Shown: positions 1 to 6,840, counted from the stretch's first letter. The stretch is 9,390 nucleotides of DNA from Spirochaetota bacterium (GCA_029562045.1 JAKQWJ010000109.1:1-9390); one strand, 5' to 3'. Program-made: numbers and translations. Notes: generated by a model not told the origin, from the letters alone.

Positions 1-683
1 ATCCCCGCCAGCCCGGTGAGCATTCCCCCCAGGACGTAAACCCGGAACTTGACCCAGGCCACCTTTATCCCCGACAGACGGCTGGCCTCTTCGTTTCCCC
101 CCACGGAGTAAACATGGGCGCCGAAGGAGGTGCGGCTCAGGATGAAATGCATGATCAGAAGCACCAGGGCCATGATGATGATGGGGATGGGGATCCCTGC
201 AAAGACCCCCTGGCCCAGATACCGGAAGCCCCCCTCGAACTTGATGATGGGGGAGCCCCCGGTGATGATCAGGGCGATGCCCCGATAGATGGTCAGCCCC
301 GCCAGGGTCACGATGAAGGGGGGGATTTTCGCCCAGGCGACGAAGGCCCCGTTCAGGGCCCCCGCCAGGGCTCCCAGCAGGATTCCCGCCAGAATGCCCA
401 CCCCCGAGGAGCCGGTGGCGTCGATGACGAACATGGCCACACAGCTTGTCAGCGCCACCAGAGATCCCACCGACAGATCGATCCCGGCAGTGATGATGAC
501 GAAGGTCATCCCTGCGGCGATGACGGCGTTGATCGAAACCTGCCGCGCCACGTTGGTCAGGTTGGGCAGGGTGAGAAATATCCTGCTGGACAGGGACATG
601 GCGACGACAAGGACAAACAGCACCACCCAGGCCCCGTAGAGCGTGAAAAACCGGGCGATCATCGACCCGCTGGCCTTTTTCAT
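1..683 (-). CDS. Ribose-class (CUT2) sugar ABC transporter permease, partial
   Basis: Inner-membrane subunit of a ribose/galactose-type sugar importer, forming the substrate channel with a second copy of itself. The first 227 residues are visible; the C-terminus lies beyond the left edge (family members are usually about 310-340 residues). The start ATG (683-681) overlaps the ATPase stop codon as ATGA, so translation is probably coupled. Hydrophobic segments are seen at about residues 12-33, 52-66, 70-87, 95-116, 122-142 and 160-182. Family hallmarks are the ITAGIDLSVGS stretch (64-74), an NGAFVAWAKIPPFIVTLAG stretch (111-129) and the GNEEASRLSGI cytoplasmic loop (196-206), which contacts the ATPase in this class. 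It is the third gene of the importer operon. Class assignment is secure from sequence resemblance to RbsC; the sugar transported is not. Confidence 0.95.
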   Translation of the reverse strand, partial: MKKASGSMIARFFTLYGAWVVLFVLVVAMSLSSRIFLTLPNLTNVARQVSINAVIAAGMTFVIITAGIDLSVGSLVALTSCVAMFVIDATGSSGVGILAGILLGALAGALNGAFVAWAKIPPFIVTLAGLTIYRGIALIITGGSPIIKFEGGFRYLGQGVFAGIPIPIIIMALVLLIMHFILSRTSFGAHVYSVGGNEEASRLSGIKVAWVKFRVYVLGGMLTGLAG

Positions 684-2317
684 TGCGCTTCACTCCCTTT
701 CACGCCCGAAGCATGATGCATGATTTTTTCCTGTGTCGCGTCCGCGGAGGGCATCTCCTTGACCAGGGCCCCCTGACGCATGACGTAGATCCGGTCGCTC
801 ATGGACAGGAGTTCCGGCAGATCCGACGAGATGAGGATGATGCCCAGCCCCCTGGAGCAGAGATCGTTCATCAGATTGTACATTTCCAGTTTCGCCCCCA
901 CATCGATGCCCCGGGTGGGCTCGTCCAGGATGATGATCCGCCCCTGGGCGGCGAGCCATTTGGATAAGACGATTTTCTGCTGGTTCCCTCCGCTCAGGGT
1001 GGCCACGTCGGTGAGGTCCGAAGGGCAGCGGATCGCCAGGTTCCTGACGTACTCAGCGGAGGTCTTCGCCCGGGCCTTCCGGTCGATGAGCCTCCCGCCG
1101 AAACGGGAGATCTTCTCCAGAATGGTCACGGTGATGTTTTCCCGGATGTTCCGTCCCAGGATCAACCCGTGGTCTTTCCGGTTCTCCGGCACCATCCCGA
1201 TCCCCAGCCCCCGGGCGGTGTGGGGGCAGCGGACCTGCACCGCCTCACCCCGGATTCTGATCTTCTCCCCGAAAGTGGGGTCGGCCCCGAAAAGACGGCG
1301 GACCCATTCGGTCCTCCCCGAACCCACCAGGCCCGCCAGCCCCACCACCTCTCCCTCCCGGAGAAAAAACCTGGGATCCCCGCCGGGGCCGCCCCGGGGC
1401 TCCACCTCCAGCAGTTCCTCCCCCGCCGGGACCGTTCTCTTGGGGTAATGGTTCGCGATGGGGCGGCCCACCATTTTGGCGATGATCTCCGGAAGGCTCA
1501 GGTCGTCGATCCCCCCGGAGAAGACCACCGCTCCGTCCCGCATGACCGTCAGCCGGTCTCCGATTCTGCGGATCTCCTCCAGCCGATGGGAAATGTAGAG
1601 GATCCCCACCCCCTCTTTTTTCAGGGTCCGGATTTTCTGGAAAAGGATTTCGATTTCCCGTTCCGTCAGCGACGCGGTGGGCTCGTCCATCAGAATGAAG
1701 CGGGCGTTTTCCGACAGGGCCCGGGCGATTTCCACCAGCTGCTGCTGAGCCATCCCCAGGGCCACCACCGGCAGGCCGGGATCGAGCGTTTCGCCGATTT
1801 TTTCCAGAACCTCCCCGGCCAGACGGTGGAGGCGCCTTCTGGACACGAAAAACCTGCCTGCCACATTCTCCCTGCCCAGAAACAGGTTGTGGGCGATGCT
1901 GAGCCAGGGGACCAGGCTCAGTTCCTGGTAGATGGTGGAGATGCCCCGGTCCGTCGCGTCTTTGGGCCCCTTCAGCGAAAGCTCCCGCCCGTCCAGCAGG
2001 ATGGCTCCGGAATCCGGCCTCTGGGCGCCGCTGAGAATTTTCAGCAGCGTGGATTTCCCCGCCCCGTTCTCCCCCACCAGAACGTGGACCTCCCCGGGCC
2101 GGACGGTGAAGGAGACATCCCGCAAGGCCTGCACTCCGGGGAAGTTTTTGTGGACATTCTCAAGCTGCAGCCCCGGGGGGGGAGTCTCCCCTCCTCCCGA
2201 GGCCGCAGCACTCCGGCCCCCGGGGCCGGAGGAGGCCCCCGGACCCGGCGCCTCCGGGTCCCGAGGCTTGCCGGTCTCCCTATTTTCGGAACTGGGCGAC
2301 GTTGTCCTTGGTGACAA
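680..2317 (-). CDS. Ribose-class sugar ABC transporter ATP-binding protein (two ATPase domains)
   Basis: Cytoplasmic ATPase that powers the sugar importer. Numbered from the TTG at 2317 (545 residues), domain 1 has Walker A GENGAGKS (82-89), a degenerate signature LGMAQQQ (about 187-193) and Walker B ILMDEPT (208-214). Domain 2 has a lysine-less Walker A-like GLVGSGRT (329-336), a canonical LSGGNQQ signature (441-447) and IILDEPT (462-468). This asymmetry is normal for RbsA-type proteins. The start is uncertain. An ATG at 2356 would overlap the binding-protein gene by 77 bases. The TTG at 2317 has GGAGG six bases upstream. A CTG at 2170 would begin where family homology begins (LQLENV). The roughly 50 residues before that point are Gly/Pro/Ser/Ala-rich, unlike the family, and are encoded by hairpin DNA, so they may not be translated. 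The gene ends in a 4-base overlap with the permease. Confidence 0.95.
   Translation of the reverse strand: MSPRTTSPSSENRETGKPRDPEAPGPGASSGPGGRSAAASGGGETPPPGLQLENVHKNFPGVQALRDVSFTVRPGEVHVLVGENGAGKSTLLKILSGAQRPDSGAILLDGRELSLKGPKDATDRGISTIYQELSLVPWLSIAHNLFLGRENVAGRFFVSRRRLHRLAGEVLEKIGETLDPGLPVVALGMAQQQLVEIARALSENARFILMDEPTASLTEREIEILFQKIRTLKKEGVGILYISHRLEEIRRIGDRLTVMRDGAVVFSGGIDDLSLPEIIAKMVGRPIANHYPKRTVPAGEELLEVEPRGGPGGDPRFFLREGEVVGLAGLVGSGRTEWVRRLFGADPTFGEKIRIRGEAVQVRCPHTARGLGIGMVPENRKDHGLILGRNIRENITVTILEKISRFGGRLIDRKARAKTSAEYVRNLAIRCPSDLTDVATLSGGNQQKIVLSKWLAAQGRIIILDEPTRGIDVGAKLEMYNLMNDLCSRGLGIILISSDLPELLSMSDRIYVMRQGALVKEMPSADATQEKIMHHASGVKGSEAQ
2211..2261 (-). promoter_or_regulatory. Tandem intercistronic hairpins between binding-protein and ATPase genes
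   Basis: Two perfect GC-rich inverted repeats start 19 bases after the binding-protein stop codon (transcribed on the minus strand). The first is GGACCCGG/CCGGGTCC at 2241-2261 with a 5-base loop. The second is CTCCGGCCCC/GGGGCCGGAG at 2211-2231 with a 1-base centre. A smaller one, GGGGAG/CTCCCC at 2179-2191, covers the purine-rich GGAGGAGGGGAG that could serve as a ribosome binding site for a CTG start at 2170. No T-run follows, so this is not a classical terminator. In many ABC operons such structures protect the binding-protein mRNA or attenuate readthrough, giving excess binding protein; that role is inferred here. Confidence 0.6.
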
Positions 2318-3218
2318 AGGAGACCTCCATGATGTGTCTTTTGGGAACCGTCTCACCCTTCAGGACTTTCTGCGCGAACTGCACCCCGAACCGTCCGATG
2401 TCGTAGGGCGGCAGGGCGATGGTCATGTGCAGCTCCCCTTCGGCAACGGCCTTCAGGGCATCCGGGTTGGCGTCCATGCCGGTGATTTTGATGGTCCGGT
2501 TCATGGCCTTCGAAGCCGCCAGGGCCCCCATGGCCATCTCGTCGTTCAGGCAGAGGACGGCCTCGGCCTCGGGGAACCTCTGCATCATGTTCTCCGCCAC
2601 CGGCAGGGACTTGGCCCGGTCGTAGTAGCCGGTCTGGGAGGAGAGCACCTCGATGTTGGGGTACTGGGGCAGAACGTTGTTGATCCCCTTGATCCTGTCC
2701 TCCGACGAGGCCGCCCCGGGGGTCCCGGTGAGGATCAGAACCTTGGTCTTCTTTCCCCCCAGAGATTTTCCGAACCAGTGGATGAGCTGCTCCCCCAGAA
2801 CCACGTTGTTGGTTCCGATAAAGGCGGTGGCGTTGGCCTCCCCCAGGTCTCTCTGCAGGGCCATGACGGGGATCTTCATGGACAGGGCCTTCTGCGCCAG
2901 GGGCTTGGCCCCGTCGTCCACGCCGTTGATGAGGAGGACCCGGATGTTCTTGGTCAGGGCATCCTCCACATCGGAAACCTGCTTCTCGATCTTGTTCTGG
3001 GCGTCCAGAACAATGATTTCGAAGCCCGCCGCCTTCGCCTCGTCCCGGGCCCCCTGGGCCATGGTGGCGTAAAAGGGGTTGCTGGTGGTGGAGACGCTGA
3101 AGGCGATGAGGTTCCCCGCCGCGGGAGCGGCCGCTTCCTTGGCCCCCCCGGCGAACCCGAAGCCCGCCGCCGCGAACAGCGTCAGAAGCAGTACCAACAT
3201 TTTCTTCGTCATTTTCAT
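2280..3218 (-). CDS. Ribose-class sugar-binding periplasmic protein
   Basis: Extracytoplasmic receptor of the importer: it binds the sugar and delivers it to the permease. It has 312 residues with a signal peptide: KMTKK, a hydrophobic core at about 7-22, and a cleavage region around GFAGGAKE (21-28). There is no lipobox cysteine. The mature protein follows the type I periplasmic-binding fold (Peripla_BP_4, RbsB-like): strand LIAFSVSTTSNPFY (37-50), which contacts ligand in the family, then LINGVDDGAKP (96-106), LQRDLGEANA (121-130), LNDEMAMGAL (224-233) and GMDANPDAL (247-255). The Arg and Asp residues in the last three stretches resemble the ligand-binding residues of RbsB. The ATG at 3218 follows GAGGAGGAG; the ATG at 3212 is an alternative. 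In-frame sequence upstream to 3317 runs through the promoter and is rejected. It is the first gene of the importer operon. The ligand is unknown. Confidence 0.95.
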   Translation of the reverse strand: MKMTKKMLVLLLTLFAAAGFGFAGGAKEAAAPAAGNLIAFSVSTTSNPFYATMAQGARDEAKAAGFEIIVLDAQNKIEKQVSDVEDALTKNIRVLLINGVDDGAKPLAQKALSMKIPVMALQRDLGEANATAFIGTNNVVLGEQLIHWFGKSLGGKKTKVLILTGTPGAASSEDRIKGINNVLPQYPNIEVLSSQTGYYDRAKSLPVAENMMQRFPEAEAVLCLNDEMAMGALAASKAMNRTIKITGMDANPDALKAVAEGELHMTIALPPYDIGRFGVQFAQKVLKGETVPKRHIMEVSFVTKDNVAQFRK

Positions 3219-3239
3219 CACTCCTCCTCGAATATTGGG

Positions 3240-3255
3240 AACCGAATACTCGGTT
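3240..3255. promoter_or_regulatory. Inverted repeat in the importer mRNA leader
   Basis: AACCGA and TCGGTT form a perfect 6-base inverted repeat around ATAC. It lies between the predicted transcription start (about 3289) and the ribosome binding site (about 3222-3230) of the binding-protein gene. It could be an RNA hairpin in the roughly 70-base leader or a further protein-binding site. The function is not established. Confidence 0.35.
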
Positions 3256-3295
3256 TGACACCCGGACGCGCAAGGCGCACGCAACTGTATTGATG

Positions 3296-3305
3296 ATTGT
3301 ACAAC
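3296..3305. promoter_or_regulatory. Candidate operator 1 over the importer -10 box
   Basis: ATTGTACAAC on the plus strand matches the palindrome ATTGTACAAT at nine of ten positions and contains the -10 box of the importer promoter. A bound regulator would block RNA polymerase. The IclR-type protein encoded in the window is the first candidate to bind here; the GntR/FCD protein is the alternative. Binding is inferred. Confidence 0.6.
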
Positions 3306-3324
3306 CCGACCCTGCATCTGTCAA
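3296..3324 (-). promoter_or_regulatory. Importer operon promoter (sigma-A type)
   Basis: On the minus strand a perfect -35 box TTGACA (3324-3319) is followed by exactly 17 bases and a -10 box TACAAT (3301-3296; five of six consensus bases). Predicted transcription start is near 3289, giving a leader of about 70 bases to the binding-protein start. Its -35 box stands back-to-back with that of the divergent promoter, nine bases apart. Confidence 0.85.
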
Positions 3325-3333
3325 CTAAAAACG

Positions 3334-3362
3334 TTGACATAGGAGCAACTGAATTGTACAAT
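3334..3362 (+). promoter_or_regulatory. Promoter of the ThDP enzyme/isomerase operon (sigma-A type)
   Basis: Perfect -35 box TTGACA (3334-3339), 17-base spacer, and -10 box TACAAT (3357-3362). Predicted transcription start is near 3369, giving a short leader of about 20 bases that holds the ribosome binding site AGGGGGTGAGG (3376-3386). The elements are the same as in the divergent importer promoter, in mirror image. Confidence 0.88.
3353..3362. promoter_or_regulatory. Candidate operator 2 (perfect palindrome) over the plus-strand -10 box
   Basis: ATTGTACAAT is a perfect 10-base palindrome whose right six bases are the -10 box of the catabolic operon. Its centre is 57 bases from the centre of operator 1. 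The two operators sit symmetrically about the divergent promoters, which fits coordinate repression by one dimeric regulator. The regulator is inferred. Confidence 0.65.
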
Positions 3363-3389
3363 CAACAACACAACCAGGGGGTGAGGGAT

Positions 3390-5276
3390 ATGGGAAACAA
3401 AAACACCGGAATCGAAAAACGGGCCAGGCTCATCGCGGAGGCGGGATCGCTGTCCCGGGCCCTGGAGAACGGGACGCTGGAGCAGTTCCAGGAGGTCTCC
3501 CTTTCCGAAGCCCTGGTGCTGGGCCTGCTGAACCAGGGCGTGCGGAAGTACATCGGGGTCTTCGGCCATGGAAGCACGGACCTGGGGCATATCCTGTCCC
3601 ATTACGAGAAGGCGGGGCTGGTCAGGATGTACAACGTTCGCCACGAGACTGCCGCCGCCCACTGCGCCAGCATGCTGAAGTGGCACTACGGCGAAACCAG
3701 CGCGGTGGTCACCTCCATCGGTCCGGGGGCCCTGCATGCCTTCTCGGGCTCGCTGGTTTCCGCCTCCAACGGTCTGGGGGTCTACCATATATACGGAGAC
3801 GAAACCACCCATGACGAGGGGCCGAACATGCAGCAGGTCCCCAAACCGGAACAGGGAAACTTCCTCTCCCTGACAAAAACCATGGGGGCCGGTTACCAGA
3901 TCCACACCCCCGAATCGGTCTTCACCGCCCTGCGCCGGGGGGCCGCCACCGTCTTCAGTCCGTCCTTCCCGGGGCCCTTTTTCTTTCTCCTTCCCATGAA
4001 CACCCAGCCCGCGGGGATGAAGGAGCTCAATCTCCGGGAGATCCCGGAGAAGCCGGATTTCCCCCGGACCCACTGCGGAGACCCGGAGGTCTACGCCCGG
4101 GCCACCGCCATGGTGCGCCGATCTTCCCGGGTCTGCATCAAGATCGGCGGCGGGGCGGCGGGCTGCGGGCCGGAAATCCTGGAGCTGGCGGAACTCACCG
4201 GCGCGGTGATCGTCACCGGAGCCAAGATGACCGGAGAGGTGCCCTACAGCCACGAGAGAACCATGGGGGTGGGAGGCTCCAAGGGGAGCATTTCGGGGAA
4301 CTACGCCATGAACGAGGCGGACTGCGTCATCGTCGTCGGGGCCCGGGAGGTCTGTCAGTGGGACAGCTCCGGGACGGCCTGGAAAAAGGCGAAGGCCATC
4401 GTCAACTTCAACACCATCCCCCAGTATGCCGCCCATTACAACCGGTCCCAGCCCATCCTGGGGGACGCGAAGTCCAACCTCCGGGCCTGGATCGACCATC
4501 TGAAACGGGAAGGCTTCACCAACCGGGAGAAAGCCGCCCAGACCTGGCTGGCGAAGACGGCGGAGAAGAAACGGGAGTGGGAGGCCTTCAAAAGAAAGCG
4601 CTGGGACAGGCCCGTCCTGTTCGACCCCGTCTGGGGCCGTGAGGCGCTGACGCAGCCCGCGGCCATCCGCGTGGCCTACGAGTTCGCCAGGGCCCGGGGG
4701 GCGGCCCGGTACTTCGACGCCGGGGATGTGCAGGCCAATGGCTTCCAGATCATGGAGGACGAGAGCCCGGGACTCACCTTCAGCGACACCGGAGCCTCCT
4801 ACATGGGTTTCGCCGCCTCGGCCCTCCTGGCAACGGCGCTGGCGGACAGGCCGGTCTACAGCTTCGCCTTCAGCGGTGACGGAAGCTTCACCATGAACCC
4901 CCAGATACTCCTCGACGGAGTCGAGCACGGTGCCCGGGGCTGCCTCCTGATCTTCGACAACCGGGGGATGGGGGCCATCCGGGGCCTGCAGATGGCCCAG
5001 TACGGGGAAGCCTACAAGACCACCGATTCCATTCCGGTGGACTACACCGCCCTGGCCGCCTCGGTGACGGGGGTTCTGTCCCTCTTCGGCGGATGGACCG
5101 AGGAAAGCTTCCGCGACGCCCTGGAGAAGGCCTACGCCTACCCCGGCCTGAGCGTGATCACCCTGCCGGTCTATCTGGGAGACGACGAGCTGGGGGGCCT
5201 GGGGGTTTTCGGAAACTGGAATGTGGGCAACTGGTGCGACGAGGTCCAGAAAGAGCATCATCGAATAGGACTCTAG
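3390..5276 (+). CDS. IolD-like thiamine-diphosphate-dependent C-C bond hydrolase/lyase
   Basis: Cytoplasmic enzyme of 628 residues, about the length of IolD, the inositol-pathway enzyme that opens trihydroxycyclohexane-1,2-dione. The three-domain ThDP architecture is complete. The N-terminal pyrimidine-binding domain (about 35-205) has the activating glutamate E86 in RHETAAAH. The central domain spans about 225-370. The C-terminal pyrophosphate domain (about 425-600) has the metal-binding motif GDGS (496-499) and asparagine 524 (IFDN), the usual GDG-to-N spacing. The ATG at 3390 is chosen because a GGTGA ribosome binding site lies five bases upstream and the promoter excludes earlier codons. 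The isomerase gene follows after 14 bases. The closest family I recognise is IolD, but no other iol enzyme is in the window, so the substrate may be another cyclic or open-chain dicarbonyl. Other acetolactate-synthase-superfamily activities (decarboxylase, lyase) are possible. Confidence 0.85.
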   Translation: MGNKNTGIEKRARLIAEAGSLSRALENGTLEQFQEVSLSEALVLGLLNQGVRKYIGVFGHGSTDLGHILSHYEKAGLVRMYNVRHETAAAHCASMLKWHYGETSAVVTSIGPGALHAFSGSLVSASNGLGVYHIYGDETTHDEGPNMQQVPKPEQGNFLSLTKTMGAGYQIHTPESVFTALRRGAATVFSPSFPGPFFFLLPMNTQPAGMKELNLREIPEKPDFPRTHCGDPEVYARATAMVRRSSRVCIKIGGGAAGCGPEILELAELTGAVIVTGAKMTGEVPYSHERTMGVGGSKGSISGNYAMNEADCVIVVGAREVCQWDSSGTAWKKAKAIVNFNTIPQYAAHYNRSQPILGDAKSNLRAWIDHLKREGFTNREKAAQTWLAKTAEKKREWEAFKRKRWDRPVLFDPVWGREALTQPAAIRVAYEFARARGAARYFDAGDVQANGFQIMEDESPGLTFSDTGASYMGFAASALLATALADRPVYSFAFSGDGSFTMNPQILLDGVEHGARGCLLIFDNRGMGAIRGLQMAQYGEAYKTTDSIPVDYTALAASVTGVLSLFGGWTEESFRDALEKAYAYPGLSVITLPVYLGDDELGGLGVFGNWNVGNWCDEVQKEHHRIGL

Positions 5277-5290
5277 AAAAGGAGAGGACA

Positions 5291-5923
5291 ATGAGGATAG
5301 CGGTGGTTAACGAAGTGAGCGCCGGGGACAGAAACGGCGCCATACTGAAGGCCCTGGAGGGACGAGGGCACAGTGTGCACAACCTGGGAATGGCCGACGG
5401 CCAGGAAAGCCCCCAGCTTCTGTACACCCATACGGGTTTCATCTCCGCCCTGGTTCTGAATCTGGGCCTGGCGGATCTCGTCGTGGGTGGCTGCGGCACC
5501 GGCGTGGGCTATCTGAACTCGGTGATGCAGTTCCCGGGGGTCACCGCGGCGGCGCTCCACAGCCCCCTGGACGCCTGGCTCTTCGGACAGATCAACGCCG
5601 GCAACTGCGTGTCCCTGGCCCTGAACCAGGGCTTCGGCTGGGCGGGAGACGTGAATCTGGGCTTCATCTTCGACCGGCTCTTCTCGGTGGAGTGGGGCAG
5701 CGGGTATCCGGAGCATCGGCGGGAGCCCCAGAGGGCGGCCCGGGGGGTCCTGGCCGCCATGTCCTCCGCGGCCCATCGGAGCTTCCCGGACATCATCGCC
5801 GCCCTCCCGGAGGAGGTCGTCGTCCCGGCCCTGACCTTTCCCCGGCTGTGGGACTTTCTGGCCCTGGATTCCCGGGACCTGGGCGAGATCGGGGCGGCCC
5901 TGAAGCTCCGCCTGAAGGGTTAG
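5291..5923 (+). CDS. RpiB/LacAB-family sugar(-phosphate) isomerase with C-terminal extension
   Basis: Probable cytoplasmic aldose-ketose isomerase of 210 residues; RpiB proteins are usually about 150. The fold markers are a first strand and helix MRIAVVNE...ILKALEGRGHSVHNLG (1-33), the catalytic loop VVGGCGTGVGYLNS (64-77) with C68 in the place of the RpiB catalytic cysteine, and FPGVTAAALHSPLDAW (81-96) with H90 in the place of its active-site histidine. INAGNCVSLAL (101-111) matches the family's NANVLALG strand. Oddly, the N-terminal SDHAG-type motif is replaced by NEVSAGDRN (7-15), and about 60 residues follow the usual domain, ending in DLGEIGAALKLRL. Substrate specificity has probably shifted, and phosphate dependence cannot be assumed. 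Start: AAGGAG lies 6 bases before the ATG. It is co-transcribed with the ThDP enzyme 14 bases upstream, so it probably acts in the same pathway. Confidence 0.82.
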   Translation: MRIAVVNEVSAGDRNGAILKALEGRGHSVHNLGMADGQESPQLLYTHTGFISALVLNLGLADLVVGGCGTGVGYLNSVMQFPGVTAAALHSPLDAWLFGQINAGNCVSLALNQGFGWAGDVNLGFIFDRLFSVEWGSGYPEHRREPQRAARGVLAAMSSAAHRSFPDIIAALPEEVVVPALTFPRLWDFLALDSRDLGEIGAALKLRLKG

Positions 5924-5930
5924 AAGCCCC

Positions 5931-5983
5931 CGCGGACCCGCGCCGGGAACCGGCGGCCGTCCAGGCAGGGCTCAGGCCCTGCC
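5931..5983. terminator. Stacked hairpins between convergent operons
   Basis: The 83 bases between the isomerase stop and the convergent IclR gene stop hold three inverted repeats: CGCGG/CCGCG (5931-5942), CGCCGG/CCGGCG with loop GAA (5941-5955) and GGCAGGGC/GCCCTGCC with loop TCAG (5964-5983). Their position suggests a bidirectional transcription end. No T-run follows on either strand, so intrinsic termination is doubtful; they may instead block 3' exonucleases. Confidence 0.4.
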
Positions 5984-6006
5984 CAGGCAGGACCCGGGCC
6001 TCCGCC

Positions 6007-6810
6007 TCAGACCTCCGTCCCGGCCTCCGCGCCGGGAGCCCGCCCCATGAGGGCGTTGATCTCCCCCAGGGCCTCCCGGACTATCCGCAGATTCCTTTCC
6101 ATCTCCGCCATCATCCGGTCCTTGGGACCGGAAATCCCCAAGGCGGCGACGATCTTCCCGGTGAAGTCGTAGATGGGTCCGCCGACGCAGACCACATTCA
6201 GGTTGTACTCCTCGATGTCCAGGGCGTAACCCTGGGACCTCACCCGGGAAAGCTCCTGCAGCAGCAGGGGAAGTTCGGTTATCGTCTGCGGGGTGTAGCG
6301 CTCCAGGGGATGCTTCGCAAAGAGGAGCTCGATCTCCTGGAGGGAAAAGTCACAGATCAGACTCTTTCCCACGGCGGTGCAGAACAGCTCCTCGGTGTCC
6401 CCGATGTTGGTGTTGGCGGTGATGATGTTGCTCCCCTGCTCCCGGTCTATGAAAACCGCCAGAGGGCCGGACCGGGCGGCGAGATGGGCGTTTTCCCGGG
6501 TTTTCCGGGCCACCCCCCGCAGGACGGGGGAGGCCACCTGGGTGATCTTCATCTGGTGATACAGCGACGAGGCCAGGCTGAAGACGCCGTAACCCAGCCG
6601 GTAGCTTTTCCGGTTCTCCTCCTGCCGGACCAGACGGTGCTTCATCAGGGTGGCGAGAATCCGGAAGACCGAACTCTTGTCCATGTTCATGTGCTCCGTC
6701 AGCTCCGCCAGCGAAAACCCTCCTTCGGGATGCTCCGCGATGTATTCCAAGAGACCCAGGGCCCGATCCACCGATTGAATGAGGGAATTCTCTTCTTTCA
6801 TTGGGGACAT
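6007..6810 (-). CDS. IclR-family transcriptional regulator
   Basis: DNA-binding regulator of 267 residues (typical is about 250-270). The N-terminal winged helix-turn-helix begins with IQSVDRALGLLEYI (11-24), then FSLAELTEHMNMDKSSVFRIL (32-52), and a wing near 60-73. The C-terminal effector domain shows the family stretches CTAVGKSL (144-151), GYALDIEEYN (194-203) and GPIYDFTGKIVAALGISGP (211-229), which form the small-molecule pocket in this family. Neither ATG 6810 nor the in-frame ATG 6801 (residue 4) has a good ribosome binding site. The ATG at 6801 fits the predicted promoter better. The gene lies 46 bases after the dehydrogenase stop, so readthrough from that gene is also possible. It is the likely regulator of this locus, because motif ATTGTAYAAT occurs both at the divergent promoters and at this gene's start. 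The effector is unknown. Confidence 0.92.
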   Translation of the reverse strand: MSPMKEENSLIQSVDRALGLLEYIAEHPEGGFSLAELTEHMNMDKSSVFRILATLMKHRLVRQEENRKSYRLGYGVFSLASSLYHQMKITQVASPVLRGVARKTRENAHLAARSGPLAVFIDREQGSNIITANTNIGDTEELFCTAVGKSLICDFSLQEIELLFAKHPLERYTPQTITELPLLLQELSRVRSQGYALDIEEYNLNVVCVGGPIYDFTGKIVAALGISGPKDRMMAEMERNLRIVREALGEINALMGRAPGAEAGTEV

Positions 6811-6837
6811 TATACAATGGCTTTGCGCCTTTTGGAA
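6809..6837 (-). promoter_or_regulatory. Candidate IclR-gene promoter with embedded operator
   Basis: On the minus strand TATAAT (6814-6809) is a perfect -10 box. A weak -35 candidate TTCCAA (6837-6832) lies 17 bases upstream. The -10 is the right part of ATTGTATAAT (6818-6809), which differs from the palindrome ATTGTACAAT at one position. Geometry and motif are the same as at the two divergent promoters, suggesting autoregulation. The hexamer overlaps the ATG at 6810, so a transcript from here would begin near 6801-6803. Confidence 0.5.
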
Positions 6838-6840
6838 CCC

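Noticed and set aside
875..884. ATTGTACATT inside the ATPase gene, nine of ten bases like the operator palindrome
   Set aside because: It encodes conserved Met-Tyr-Asn residues of the ATPase, has no promoter elements in suitable positions, and is within chance expectation for a short motif.
1169..3293. Long plus-strand open frames (1169-2314 and 1932-3293) opposite the importer genes
   Set aside because: Both are low-complexity Pro/Gly/Arg-rich shadows of the ATPase and binding-protein genes, with no ribosome binding site or domain signal.
3297..3389. In-frame N-terminal extension of the IolD-like protein starting at 3297
   Set aside because: It would be translated from DNA upstream of and through the TTGACA-17-TACAAT promoter. 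The ATG at 3390 has a proper ribosome binding site and the family's usual start.
3321..5291. 656-codon open frame antisense to the IolD-like gene
   Set aside because: It mirrors almost the whole of a well-supported ThDP enzyme gene. Its translation is Gly/Pro/His/Arg-rich without a recognisable domain, as expected when a high-GC gene is read on the opposite strand.
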